This document shows positions 33,667-43,660 of a stretch of 64,000 nt of DNA, piece by piece (positions within the stretch are counted from its first letter, which is position 1; each line of letters starts with the position of its first letter). The stretch is from Pegoplata infirma. Lineage: Eukaryota; Arthropoda; Insecta; Diptera; Anthomyiidae. The DNA lies in the NCBI GenBank assembly GCA_963921195.1, contig OY992540.1, forward strand, positions 189,271,576 through 189,335,575. Reading direction: 5' to 3'. The translations under genes were made by a program, and so were the position numbers. The notes beneath the pieces are model-generated. The model searched no databases. It had not been told where the DNA came from and was given only the letters and a program-made list of their open reading frames with translations.

Positions 33667-34134
33667 AGTGCGTTTACAGTGGATTTCTAATCTAGTAAAT
33701 TGCGATTTTAATCTACTTTGCAATCTGTACCGTTTACATTGGCATTTTTTACATTTGAGAAGATTAGGATTGGCATTTATAACAACAAGTTGGTAATAAA
33801 TGTGTGTGACTGCGTCAAAAGACAGCGACGGTAATAAGTCGTCGTATGATTAACAAGGACAGTGACGGCGTTTACAAATAACAATGACGGCGGCATACAC
33901 ATACTTGGCGGCGTCATCAAAACGGCAGGCTTTGTGTCTGTATTTTTCAGTGTTGGAAAATACAAATAATAGAAATACAGAGTTGTATCTAACTTTACCA
34001 GATTGCGTTTGCCGATTAGAGTCTAAACTACTAGATTGAAAAAAATAAATTTGTATGGGCAATCTAATAGATTGAAACTAGATTGGAGCCACAATCTACT
34101 TTAAGCTAGCTTAGAGGACCAGTGTAAACGCACT
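33667..34134. mobile_element. MITE with AGTGCGTTTACA ends
   Basis: Ends AGTGCGTTTACAGTGG and CCAGTGTAAACGCACT, with TA repeated at both edges. About 468 bp. Subterminal regions repeat AATCTAGTA-like motifs in both orientations. No supported frame. Confidence 0.7.
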
Positions 34135-34522
34135 ATAATTCAATTTCTTAAATCTGATTTAAAATAATTGAATTAATTCCCTGCTTCTATAAATCGAAAA
34201 GAATTAATTCATTTTTTAATTCACTTAATTTTATTGCAAAGATTTAATTCTTTGATTTTATTAAATTGAATTAATTCATTTTGATTTGAATCAACTGATT
34301 CAAATCACTTTTGATTTAAATCAACTGATTCAAATCACTTTTGATTAGAATCAACTTGATTTAAACTTTTTTCACTTAAATCAAACACTAAAAATGCACA
34401 TTATAAAAATCTTATCATGTCTGATTGCGTTAAATTCATTGGAATATCGTCAATTTTAAACACACGCCATCAATAAACAACACTCCAAATTGTACAGTAT
34501 TATTAAATGTGTACCTTTAGTC
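34135..34522. repeat. GAATTAATTC / TGATTCAAATCA-rich repeat, left part
   Basis: Short iterations of TTGATTTGAATCAACTGATT. The same motif density resumes at 41730-41980, beyond the hAT and BEL insertions, so both are probably parts of one repeat. Confidence 0.5.
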
Positions 34523-34681
34523 TAGAGATGGGCGCTGGTCACGTGGTTTGCGTGATTCACGTGAATCACTCGTGAGTGTGAGTGATTTTCATTTCAATCA
34601 CGTGATTGTGAGTGAGCGTGATTTGAAAAAAGACTGAGTGAGTGATTAGTGAGTGAGTCATTTATTTTTTGCGTGAGTTTA

Positions 34682-35193
34682 TGTAACGATACTGATGCTG
34701 ACAAACCTTTCCCAAAAGCGAATAAAACTCAAAATTCCTTTAATTTTAATGGTTTAAGAAATTGATTGTTTATTGGGGTGTTTATTCTCTAACAATAATG
34801 CCTTTATGATACTTGCTTGTTTCAAGTTACTTGTTGCTGCATTTATTAGGGTTTTTCTATGGGAATTTCGATAAATTCAAAATTTTTAGTTTAAGTTATC
34901 GAAATTTTTATAGAAAAACCCTAATAAATGCAGCAACAAGTAACTTGAAACAAGCAAGTATCATACGCACTTAAGAAATAAAATATGAATTAAATAAATG
35001 AATACAAATGTTTTTTAAATAAATCTTACTCAATTGGTGTAACCTTTCTTCTTAAAGTCAGCAAACAGTATGCTTTTAAAATTTCTTTGTTTGTTGAAAA
35101 AAGGCACAATAGATAACATTAAGAGAATAAAAAAAATATAGATAAACTGAAGTTGGCTGCAGTTGCATTTTTTTGCCACAATGGGCCACGACA
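34682..35193 (-). repeat. BEL/Pao 3' LTR with 176-bp palindromic insertion
   Basis: On the minus strand it opens TGTCGTGGCCC and closes CGTTACA. Bases about 34798-34975 are an insertion absent from the other LTR. A purine-rich GGAGCCGGGGA abuts the LTR at 35194-35204 as the likely polypurine tract. Confidence 0.9.
34800..34975. mobile_element. Palindromic MITE inside the BEL 3' LTR
   Basis: Arms of about 55 bp are reverse complements: TGATACTTGCTTGTTTCAAG... and ...CTTGAAACAAGCAAGTATCA. TAA occurs at both edges. Its absence from the 5' LTR shows that it inserted after the retrotransposon. Confidence 0.8.
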
Positions 35194-35235
35194 TCCCCGG
35201 CTCCGTGAATCGATGAAGGCTCGAGATTCACCTCA

Positions 35236-38200
35236 TCACGCTTCGATGACATCTAAAATGGCCATCTTCGATATTGGTCTTCTAGTAACATTTTGTGAAG
35301 TCTCAACATCGGCAAAACGAGCAACGTTATCTTTTCCAAAATAAAGTTTTTTGATTCTACCACGCTTCCATTGCGAGCGAGGGGAATCCGTGTCACACAG
35401 CAACACCAAATCACCAACAGATGGCGCCTTTGTATGTTGACACCATTTTGTACGTCGAGTTAAATCGGGCAAATATTCGAGTAACCACTGCTTCCAAAAT
35501 CCATTTTTCAATGTTTGCGCTATACGCCACTGTTTTCGCATACAAAGCAACTTGGGATCATAGGGCGCCGGTGTTTGCGTAGAGTTTGTTGTGTTAAGCA
35601 AAAAGTGGTTCGGAGTGAGAGGTTCGGCTTCATCTGGCGTTACTGGAATATGAGTAAGAGGGCGGGAATTCACTATATTTTCGGCTTCGATGAGAAAACT
35701 GTTTAGAGTTTCCACTCTTGGAGCTGTTTCCTTAAGAATTATATACAACACCTTCTTAACCGATTGCACTAATCGCTCCCACACTCCACCAGCACTTGGG
35801 TTTGACGGGCAATTAAATTTCCATTTTATTCCCAAAGGTGACAAATTTGATTGAATGGCTTCATGATCGACAAAATTTAATTCTCCTCTAAGCTCCTTTT
35901 GTAGGCCAACAAAATTTGTCCCGTTATCGCTGCGTATTTGCAGCGGCACACCACGACGGTTCACAAAATTACGTATACAGATTAAACAGGCATCCGAAGA
36001 CAAATCTGTAGCGATCTCCAAATGTATTGCGCGGGTTGTAAGGCATGTAAATAGGGCAACCCAACGTTTTTCACGTTGACGACGAACAGAAACAGCAACT
36101 GGACCAAAAAAATCTAGCCCACTATAAGTGAACGGGCGTACGTAAGGCGTAAGCCTGTCAGCTGGCAACAATCCCATTATTGGCTGCGTTGGTTTTGCAT
36201 TTCTTATTCGGCAATAATTACATTTTGCTGCAACTCTTTTCATCAAAGCGGGTAACGACGGTATCCAAAACTTTTGTCTGACCTCGTTGACAATAAGCAT
36301 AAGGTTTATGTGGCGCCATTTGCAATGATACCAAAACAGCAGTAATGTTGTAAATGGGTGGTTCTTAGGAAGCAATATGGGCCTTTTTGTGGCAACCGAA
36401 ACCGACGGCGCGTTTTCAATGCGACCACTGAGTCGCATCACACCATGCTCATCGATATAAGGATTGAGTTGACGCAAACAGCTGTCTTTTGCTATTGGGT
36501 TGTTTTTTGATAAATTCGCATACTCACAAGAAAATGCTTCCTCTTGCACCAATCGACAAAGAATTCGTTCAGCTTTTTGTTCTTCTTCTGCTGTTAAACA
36601 CTCTTTCATTATCGGTTCCTTTGCTTTGCTTGCTTTGCAATTGTTGATGAAACGCAGAATCCAAGCTACACTTCGTCTCAGTCTGGAATAATTCGAAAAT
36701 CTTTTAAAATCAATTTTTAAAAATCTTACGCTTTCTGCCAAAAGAATATGATGCTTTGATCGCAATTCTGTAGTATCTTCTTGTTTGTTGTAATTGTGTG
36801 GTTGCATTGGCCATCGCTCACAATTTTTCAACAAAAAATCTGGTCCTCGTGTCCATCGACCATTCGGCTGAAAACAGGGTGGAAATTTTGGGCGCGTGCC
36901 CTCATCAGCAACATTTTGTTCAGATGGTAACCATCTCCATTCAGACACATTACTATTTTCTAAAATTTCTGTTATTCTGTTTGCAACAAATTGCTTGTAG
37001 CGCCGGGTATCCGATCGTATCCAATTTATAACTGTTGTTGAATCGCTCCAATAGTGGATGTTTTTAATTGAAACCGTATGGCTACTAATAATTGTATTTT
37101 TCAATCGGACTGCCATGACTGCAGCTTGAAGTTCCAAACGCGGTATGGATTGGTATCGCATGGGTGAACACTTTGTTTTTGCTGCTATGAAATGGATACT
37201 AACGACGCCATTATTAATAATTCGCCAGTAGGCAACTACGGCCAATGCGCTCTCGCTGGCGTCAGCAAAGATGTGTAAATCAATAGAATCCGATGCCATA
37301 AATTTTGAATGATAACAGCGCGGTACCTTTACCTCTTCTACCCTTGGCAATTCAGTCAGCCATGATGACCATTCTTTGTAAATTGAGTCTGGTACTTCTT
37401 CATCCCAGCCAAGTCCAAGCGTCCATAATTTCTGTAAAATAACTTTAGATGAAATTAAAAAGTTGCTGAGAATACCAAATGGATCAAAAATTGACATATT
37501 AAGGCTTAAGATTTCTCTTTTTGAAGGCTTACGTTGTCCATTCAAAATATCTTTTGATACCTTTTGAAATTTAAATACAAAAAACAAATTATCTGTTAAA
37601 GTTGACCAATGCATTCCCAGTATGCGCTCTATTTTTTCACATTCAACATTTATGGCACTATCATTGTTTTTTACCATACTGCACCCAATTTGTTGTAGTA
37701 CTTTTTCCGAATTTGATACGATGTTTCTTAAGTCAAAACCAGCTTTCTTTTGTATGGCAATCACCTGTGGTACAACAACACATGCTTCTTCTTCACTCTC
37801 AAAACAGTCAACATAGTCGTCAACATAATGACGTTCTATAACGCCTTCAACTGCACGCGGCCACTTATCGCTGAATTGCTGTGCGTTGACATTCTTAATG
37901 TGTTGAGCAAGTGTGGGTGAGCAAGTTGCACCGAATGTCATCCTCATCATAACGTACGTTTCAATTAAATCGCCAGAACGCCAAAGAAATCGTTGACAAT
38001 CTTGGTCCTCTTTTCTTATTGCGACTTGAAGAAACATTTCGCGTATGTCACCACACACTGCTATAGGTGACTGGCGAAATTTAAACAAAATTTTTAAAAG
38101 TGGCTGATTTATATCCGGTCCCGATACTAAGGCTTTATTAAGCGACATACCATTTATTTCTGCCGCAGCATCGAACACAATGCGTATACCATTTTTGTTT

Positions 38201-40743
38201 GGATTACGGACCGCAAAGTGTGGCAAATAAAATAATTTTGGGGACATTACGGTAGCTTCATCTATACTTAACTTACGTGCATAGCCCTTCTCCAAATAAT
38301 CATTGATTTTCGTACGGTATTCGTCGGCTAGTTCGTTGTCCCGTACCATTTGCTTTTCCAGCGTTTCTAAACGACGTTTTGCTGCATTATAACTTTCTGG
38401 GAATGATTTAAATTTAGGTGCCCAAAGCATACCAACCTCGTAACGTTCTCCCACGCGCCGTGTTGTTGTTTCCATTATTTTGATTGCATGTTGATCATCA
38501 TTTGACAATACCTCTTGTGTTGATGTTTCAATACCAAAATTTTCGTTTGTGAAATATTCTTTTACGAGATTTTCTAAATTATCTAATCTCTCCTTTTCAC
38601 TCTTTTTCGTAAACAAAACACGATGTTTTGCAGAAAATCCAAAATAATTAATACGACCATGCACCAGCCAGCCCAGCTGTGTTTTTGTAACTACCGGTCC
38701 TGTGTTTGTTGTTATTGTCGGCGTTTCTATAGCGGCAGTGAGGTGTGCGTAATCAAGACCAATGACAATTTGTGGCTTTGCGTCTCTATAGCTGACAAAA
38801 TGTAAATCTTCAAAATGTTTTCTTGTATCATTTGGTAAAGTTTTAATATTAAGAGACTGTATGGGTAAATTCATGTTACGTACCGTGTATACATTTGACA
38901 TTTCAAATGGCTTGCAAAAATTATCATTTCCCATAATTGTAAAGCTTACCAATTTTGTAGGATTTGTTGAAGTTACACTTCCTAGCCACTGTAGTGATAA
39001 TGTGTCCCTTCTACCTGTAAGTCCTAATTTGTCGGCTAAGTCCCATTCTATCATTGAGTGGGATGCACCTTGATCAACGAAACCATATGTTTGCACTTTT
39101 ATATCGCCGGCTGTTACTGTCACTGGCATCACTTGAAATAAAACATCAGCGTTTTCTCTATTTGCGTCTGCACTATAAAACTGTTCCACTTGACCTGGTT
39201 GTTGTTGTGGCTGCTGTTGTGGCGGCGGCTGTTGATGCTGTTGTGGCGGCGGCTGTTGATGCTGTTGTGGCGGCGGCTGTTGATTGGGCTTTTCTTTTTT
39301 ATGAAGCAATCTGTTGTGCACTTTTTCACATCCATCTATACCGCATTTTCGTTTAACGTTGCATTTGGCTATTGAATGCCCTTTTTTTAAACACGAAAAG
39401 CACACTCTGATTTCTTTTACTTTAGCCCATCGTTCATTATTTGTCATTTTTTCGAAAACTGGGCAAGTAGAAAATTTAACACAATTATCACTACATACCA
39501 AACACTTCTCACAGGATGCTGCTAACAAAACACGTCTTCTTGGTGCTGCATTTTTATTACCATTATGACCAGTATCATTGCTTCTATAATCTCTTAGTGG
39601 TACAGCTGTATTAGGTAAAGAGTCGGCAACAGAATTTGCTCTTCTTGCTACAATGTCCAAAAAATTACTAAAATTTTCTATATTTGCATACCCATTTAGG
39701 TTTTCCTTATATTCGGCCCAGTCAAGCTGCTTTTCCACTGGTAATTTAGCTATTAGTTCACTTAATAGCGTTGTGTCACTCAAACGATGATTTGCATTTG
39801 CATATCTGATAAATGCTGTCATATTTTTTACCCTGTTGGCAAATGGCACAATCAATCTTACATTACCAGATGGAATTGCAGCTAGTTTGCGAATTTCAAC
39901 GATTTGACTGTTTATGATTTGTTCAGGCCTACCAAAATTTTCTTTTAAAGTTTTCATTATTTCTGTAACACTATTTGGATATGGTAATAAGGAGTCCACT
40001 GCCATTTTGGCCTCACCATGAAGAGCATCACGTAAACGTATTATGTTGCGAGTGTCAGAGTAACGAAATTCTGTGTTGGTGTCCTCGTACGACCTTTCGA
40101 ACATTGGCCAGTCAATGGGATTACCTGAAAATTTTGGCAAATCAATTGTCTTAGCATATCCCCAATGATTGCTATTTGAAGAGCCTTGTGAAAATGATGG
40201 TGGCTGGCTGCCACCATTTTGTAATTCTTCTGTATTTGTACGAGTGTTGTTTTCTATATTTGTAGCATCGCTGTTTTCTATGTTTGTAGCAGCGCTGTTA
40301 TGAAATTCTGTTGTTGTAGGTATTAATGCTGTCACTGCGGCCTGTAATGATTGGATTGTAGACTGTAATTGCAAGTTGCTGTTGTTCTGTATTCTGCCCA
40401 TCTCATGCAGTTGCCTTTGAAATTGGCTCTGCATTTCTGCTATTTTTTTATTAAACTGTAATGACAACTGTTGTATATCTGTTGGTGCCTTTGCTGTCGC
40501 GCCATGTTGATTTTTACCATCGGCAGCATTGGCGACTGCGCTGCTGCTATTTGCACTTGTGTTGGCTGGTGTGCCGGCAAATGCGCTTGTATTAACGACG
40601 CTATTACCTGTTGTGGCGCGATTTGTAGAAGCGCCATTTTCTACTCTCCCTGGTGGCGTATTCATATCTTCTTCGAACCCAAGTCTTTCTGGTGGAACTC
40701 CCTTATTTTGCCTGTTGCTCGTTCTCACCGGCGTTATTGACAT
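35236..40743 (-). CDS. BEL/Pao Gag-Pol polyprotein
   Basis: 1835 codons from the ATG at 40743 to the TGA at 35238-35236, with no stop or frameshift. Order: Gag (coiled Gln-rich N-terminus, capsid-like DLPKFSGNPIDWPMFER, about residues 205-230), Cys-His clusters (CLVCSDNC, CFSCLKKGHSIAKC), a Gln/Pro tandem tract PPPQQHQQ (about 485-510), protease (FVDQGASHSMI), RT with YVDD, RNase H (HIFADASESA, LELQAAV, WSDSTTVINW) and integrase with the DDE residues in GLDFFGP, RSDNGTNF and GVWERL. All catalytic residues I can check are present. Function: reverse transcription and integration of the element. Confidence 0.95.
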   Translation of the reverse strand: MSITPVRTSNRQNKGVPPERLGFEEDMNTPPGRVENGASTNRATTGNSVVNTSAFAGTPANTSANSSSAVANAADGKNQHGATAKAPTDIQQLSLQFNKKIAEMQSQFQRQLHEMGRIQNNSNLQLQSTIQSLQAAVTALIPTTTEFHNSAATNIENSDATNIENNTRTNTEELQNGGSQPPSFSQGSSNSNHWGYAKTIDLPKFSGNPIDWPMFERSYEDTNTEFRYSDTRNIIRLRDALHGEAKMAVDSLLPYPNSVTEIMKTLKENFGRPEQIINSQIVEIRKLAAIPSGNVRLIVPFANRVKNMTAFIRYANANHRLSDTTLLSELIAKLPVEKQLDWAEYKENLNGYANIENFSNFLDIVARRANSVADSLPNTAVPLRDYRSNDTGHNGNKNAAPRRRVLLAASCEKCLVCSDNCVKFSTCPVFEKMTNNERWAKVKEIRVCFSCLKKGHSIAKCNVKRKCGIDGCEKVHNRLLHKKEKPNQQPPPQQHQQPPPQQHQQPPPQQQPQQQPGQVEQFYSADANRENADVLFQVMPVTVTAGDIKVQTYGFVDQGASHSMIEWDLADKLGLTGRRDTLSLQWLGSVTSTNPTKLVSFTIMGNDNFCKPFEMSNVYTVRNMNLPIQSLNIKTLPNDTRKHFEDLHFVSYRDAKPQIVIGLDYAHLTAAIETPTITTNTGPVVTKTQLGWLVHGRINYFGFSAKHRVLFTKKSEKERLDNLENLVKEYFTNENFGIETSTQEVLSNDDQHAIKIMETTTRRVGERYEVGMLWAPKFKSFPESYNAAKRRLETLEKQMVRDNELADEYRTKINDYLEKGYARKLSIDEATVMSPKLFYLPHFAVRNPNKNGIRIVFDAAAEINGMSLNKALVSGPDINQPLLKILFKFRQSPIAVCGDIREMFLQVAIRKEDQDCQRFLWRSGDLIETYVMMRMTFGATCSPTLAQHIKNVNAQQFSDKWPRAVEGVIERHYVDDYVDCFESEEEACVVVPQVIAIQKKAGFDLRNIVSNSEKVLQQIGCSMVKNNDSAINVECEKIERILGMHWSTLTDNLFFVFKFQKVSKDILNGQRKPSKREILSLNMSIFDPFGILSNFLISSKVILQKLWTLGLGWDEEVPDSIYKEWSSWLTELPRVEEVKVPRCYHSKFMASDSIDLHIFADASESALAVVAYWRIINNGVVSIHFIAAKTKCSPMRYQSIPRLELQAAVMAVRLKNTIISSHTVSIKNIHYWSDSTTVINWIRSDTRRYKQFVANRITEILENSNVSEWRWLPSEQNVADEGTRPKFPPCFQPNGRWTRGPDFLLKNCERWPMQPHNYNKQEDTTELRSKHHILLAESVRFLKIDFKRFSNYSRLRRSVAWILRFINNCKASKAKEPIMKECLTAEEEQKAERILCRLVQEEAFSCEYANLSKNNPIAKDSCLRQLNPYIDEHGVMRLSGRIENAPSVSVATKRPILLPKNHPFTTLLLFWYHCKWRHINLMLIVNEVRQKFWIPSLPALMKRVAAKCNYCRIRNAKPTQPIMGLLPADRLTPYVRPFTYSGLDFFGPVAVSVRRQREKRWVALFTCLTTRAIHLEIATDLSSDACLICIRNFVNRRGVPLQIRSDNGTNFVGLQKELRGELNFVDHEAIQSNLSPLGIKWKFNCPSNPSAGGVWERLVQSVKKVLYIILKETAPRVETLNSFLIEAENIVNSRPLTHIPVTPDEAEPLTPNHFLLNTTNSTQTPAPYDPKLLCMRKQWRIAQTLKNGFWKQWLLEYLPDLTRRTKWCQHTKAPSVGDLVLLCDTDSPRSQWKRGRIKKLYFGKDNVARFADVETSQNVTRRPISKMAILDVIEA

Positions 40744-40797
40744 TGACTGCTTTCCCAAAATAAACTATATCAATTGCAGTCAATTGAAGAATAAAGA

Positions 40798-41138
40798 TGT
40801 AACGATACTGATGCTGACAAACCTTTCCCAAAAGCGAATAAAACTCAAAATTCCTTTAATTTTAATGGTTTAAGAAATTGATTGTTTATTGGGGTGTTTA
40901 TTCTCTAACAATAAGAAATAAAATAAAATATGAATTAAATAAATGAATACAAATGTTTTTTAAATAAATCTTACTCAATTGGTGTAACCTTTCTTCTTAA
41001 AGTCAGCAAACAGTATGCTTTTAAAATTTCTTTGTTTGTTGAAAAAAGGCACAATAGATAACATTAAGAGAATAAAAAAAATATAGATAAACTGAAGTTG
41101 GCTGCAGTTGCATTTTTTTGCCACAATGGGCCACGACA
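40798..41138 (-). repeat. BEL/Pao 5' LTR (341 bp)
   Basis: Opens TGTCGTGGCCC at 41138 and closes CGTTACA at 40798 on the minus strand. Contains the promoter by position. A primer-binding site could not be assigned with confidence in the 54 nt before the start codon. Confidence 0.9.
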
Positions 41139-41371
41139 GTTTACGTGATTAGATTTTTTGATTTGCCCAATTTTTTAAAAAAAATTTTTTTTGAGTTTTT
41201 TTTTTTGGTAAAAAAATTTTGCTTGACTCACGCGTGAGCGTGATTGAATCTGGCGTGAGTCACGCGTGAGTAAGTTTTTTATTACGCACGTGAATATTGC
41301 GTGAGTGATCCGACTATTTTTTGCGTGAGTGTAAGTCAAAATCCACTCACGCGCCTATCTCTACTTTAGTG

Positions 41372-42085
41372 AATAACGAATTTGGCTCTTCAGCATAAAA
41401 ATAACTTTAAATTTAACACAAAAACAATTAAAGATTTACATTTTTATTATACACATACATTTCCATTATATTGAAAAGTCGTGCATTATCACACCCTTAA
41501 TATATATGTGCAAATTAATAAATGTTATATTAAAGCAATGTCTTGTATTTTTGTGATTCCTATGCATGCGGGCATAGGCTAAAAAAATCAGCTTGTGCGC
41601 TGCCAATAAAATGTACACCATAAAATTCTGTTGCTTTGACTTTTTGCTTGCTACTACCGCACAAGCATAAATGTTATAGTATGTGTGTGCGTGTGTAAAG
41701 TAAATACTTTGATTTAAGAAAAAAATGTTTAAATCAACTGAATCAAAACATTTTTGATTTGAATCAATTGATTTGAATCAAGTGAATTAATTCTTTTTTG
41801 ATTTGAATCAAGTGAATTAATTCTTTATTTAAACAAGGAATTAAACAATAAATTAGTTAATTCTTTCAACAAATAGTTGAAATTAATTCTTTTGAATCAA
41901 ATCATCAAGAATTAATTCCTGATTTATTAATATGAATTAATCTTTTTGCGAATCAAATCAAAAAGTGAATTAATTCTTTAATATAACATTTATTAATTTG
42001 CACACCAGCTAATTTATTAATTTATACACCAGCTAAGAGCTTTTTCAACTCACAGAAAAAACTTTGATTTTTTAAAGTTTTTAAA
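41372..42085. repeat. AT-rich repeat continuing from the left of the BEL/hAT insertions
   Basis: 41505-41540 and 41975-42006 are inverted (GCAAATTAATAAATGTTATA and its reverse complement). 41730-41980 is dense in TTGATTTGAATCAAGTGAAT and GAATTAATTC, like 34136-34390. No gene. Confidence 0.45.
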
Positions 42086-42088
42086 ATC

Positions 42089-42127
42089 CCTGAGGATGGT
42101 CAACGATGTTTGGCCGAAATATCGGAA
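42089..42127 (+). ncRNA. Possible degenerate hammerhead-ribozyme core (Penelope-like remnant)
   Basis: CTGAGGAT, then a stem GGTCAA/TTGGCC around a 6-nt loop, then GAAAT. A hammerhead core is CUGAUGA-stem II-GAAA; here one core base differs (U to G). Penelope-like retroelements carry such motifs in their terminal repeats. No RT or endonuclease of that class is nearby, so at most a terminal fragment. Confidence 0.3.
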
Positions 42128-42255
42128 AATAAATGAAAATTTTTTTTTTTTTTTTTTTAACTCTATTAATTGTTGGTCAATGACTATGCAAAAACGACCA
42201 GGGTTTCCCACAAATGGTTCATAAATCCAGAGTTAATCCATTGCCTTTGCAATGG

Positions 42256-42545
42256 AGGCTATGAACCATGTATATTAATTATATGAGTTGAATGGATCTC
42301 CTCCAGTAATATTATACATTCCATATAATATATGGGTTTAATGATCTATCCTCCTCTAGTAGTTGTAAATTGTTTGAGTTTAATGGTTTATTCTCCTCCA
42401 GTAGTTGTATATTGTTTGAGTTTAATGGTTTATTCTCCTCCAGTAGTTGTATATTGTTTGAGTTTAATGGTTCTCCTCCAGTAATATGAGTTTAATGGTT
42501 TTTTCTCCTCCAGTAGTAGTAAAATTGTTTAAATTATCCACAAAA
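42256..42545 (+). repeat. 42-bp minisatellite
   Basis: Unit AGTAGTTGTATATTGTTTGA followed by GTTTAATGGTTTATTCTCCTCC. Two near-perfect units (42358-42441), flanked by diverged or shortened ones on both sides, about five to six in all. Confidence 0.85.
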
Positions 42546-43304
42546 ATGTGGTTAAATGCAAATAGCATAGCAAAGCACGCGGCCGAGTAGCGGTACCGAA
42601 GTCCCGTTAGTCGTTGTGAGACGCCATCCCAAATGCGAAGGTGAGAAGAGTGCAGAACTAGCGCAAAAAAAATTCAAAAAGTCACGTAGCCAGCATTACA
42701 CAAAAACCAGCACGAAACGATGTTTAATCAACGCGATCCAAACTACGACTGTAAATGAAAATTTGAGTGAAAAATTGAAAAATTAAAAGCAGTGTTTTTT
42801 ATTTAACAATTGGGGTTTTCACAATAACGATTAAATTTGCCTTTTTTAGTTGGGTATTTGGCAAATTTGCCATTTTACTAAACGTCAAGTATTTGCCACC
42901 ATTTTTTCTTTACATATCGTGAGCGCACTTTTCGTTAATAATTTGCACAAAATAACTTTAATTAACTTTTTACATTCACAATTTAAAAATAAACAAAAAA
43001 AATTTGTATGTTTCTTTTTGTATAAATGTTTTTGTTGCCGCGTTCGAAATTTCAGCATAAACAATCACAGCTGTTGTCATTGGGTACGTTCAGCAGAGAA
43101 AGCTGCTACTCAACATTATGCTGAACGATTTGATTTTTGACATTTCAGTCAACATGTTGAGTGAGCGCTTCTCATCACTAGTAGCGTACACAATTCTTGC
43201 TACATTTGATTACAAACTGATAAATAAGCTGTTTTATTGAAATTACTTATTTTTTTGGACGTTAATCAAAGAAGTAAACACAACAAATCATAAAAAAGCA
43301 AGGA
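42546..43304. other. Unassigned sequence with a short inverted-repeat motif
   Basis: GTTCAGCAGAGAAA...CTGCTACTCAAC at 43089-43116 recurs inverted at about 60737-60768, so both are probably ends of one DNA-transposon family. 42570-42680 is GC-richer with no frame. A 96-codon plus-strand frame at 42850-43140 has no recognisable domain and I do not call it. Confidence 0.4.
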
Positions 43305-43660
43305 TGGGTACCAATTCGATAAAAGTATTGGTATTGGTATTGGTTTTTAAAATTATATTAGTATTGGTATAGGTATTGGTTTTCATTTTTTGTTGAATTG
43401 GTATAGGTTTCGGTATTGGTTTTGAATTATTTAGGTATTGGGTATTGGTATTGGTTTTATACCAAATTCGCATTCATTTTTTTAAACATGTTTAAGCACT
43501 TAAACATGTTTATATACCTTAACAAGTTTAAATTTAAACATGTTTAAGTGGTTAAACATGTTTAAAAAAATGAATGCGAATATGGTATTAGCCTCGAATC
43601 GGTATCGGTTTTTAATAAGTATTGGTATTTATCTTATATCGGTTTTGGTATTTGCATGCA
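43305..43660 (+). repeat. GGTATT-rich repeat with a palindrome inside
   Basis: ATGGGTACCAATTCGATAAA opens a run of GGTATTGGT iterations (43320-43455 and 43600-43645). A related block at 47290-47504 ends in ATTGGTACCCAT, the inverse of this start, so the two may be ends of one hAT-like element enlarged by nesting. Confidence 0.5.
43461..43586. repeat. Palindrome with 35-bp arms
   Basis: Arms ACCAAATTCGCATTCATTTT... and ...AAAATGAATGCGAATATGGT, near-perfect, with AAACATGTTTAA palindromic sub-motifs between. MITE-like. Confidence 0.75.

Larger units (their letters stand above)
34682..41138 (-). mobile_element. Full-length BEL/Pao LTR retrotransposon
   Basis: 6457 bp with LTRs at 41138-40798 (5') and 35193-34682 (3'), a 5-bp target duplication GTTTA (34677-34681 and 41139-41143) and one uninterrupted gag-pol frame. 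The LTRs are identical by eye apart from a 5-bp indel and a 176-bp insertion in the 3' copy. This is the youngest-looking and most complete element in the window. Confidence 0.95.
34523..41363. mobile_element. Small hAT-like element split by the BEL/Pao retrotransposon
   Basis: Ends TAGAGATGGGCGC and GCGCCTATCTCTA, flanked by near-identical 8-bp duplications CTTTAGTC (34515-34522) and CTTTAGTG (41364-41371). Without the 6.46-kb BEL element it is about 380 bp, made largely of GTGAGTGA / CACGTGATT motifs. Non-autonomous. A related fragment starts at 43956. Confidence 0.8.

Noticed and set aside
39054..40873. Plus-strand frames of 84-114 codons
   Set aside because: Shadows of the BEL/Pao gag frame, including its Gln/Pro repeat.
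42850..43140. 96-codon plus-strand frame
   Set aside because: No domain, start context or splice support; overlaps a DNA-transposon end motif.
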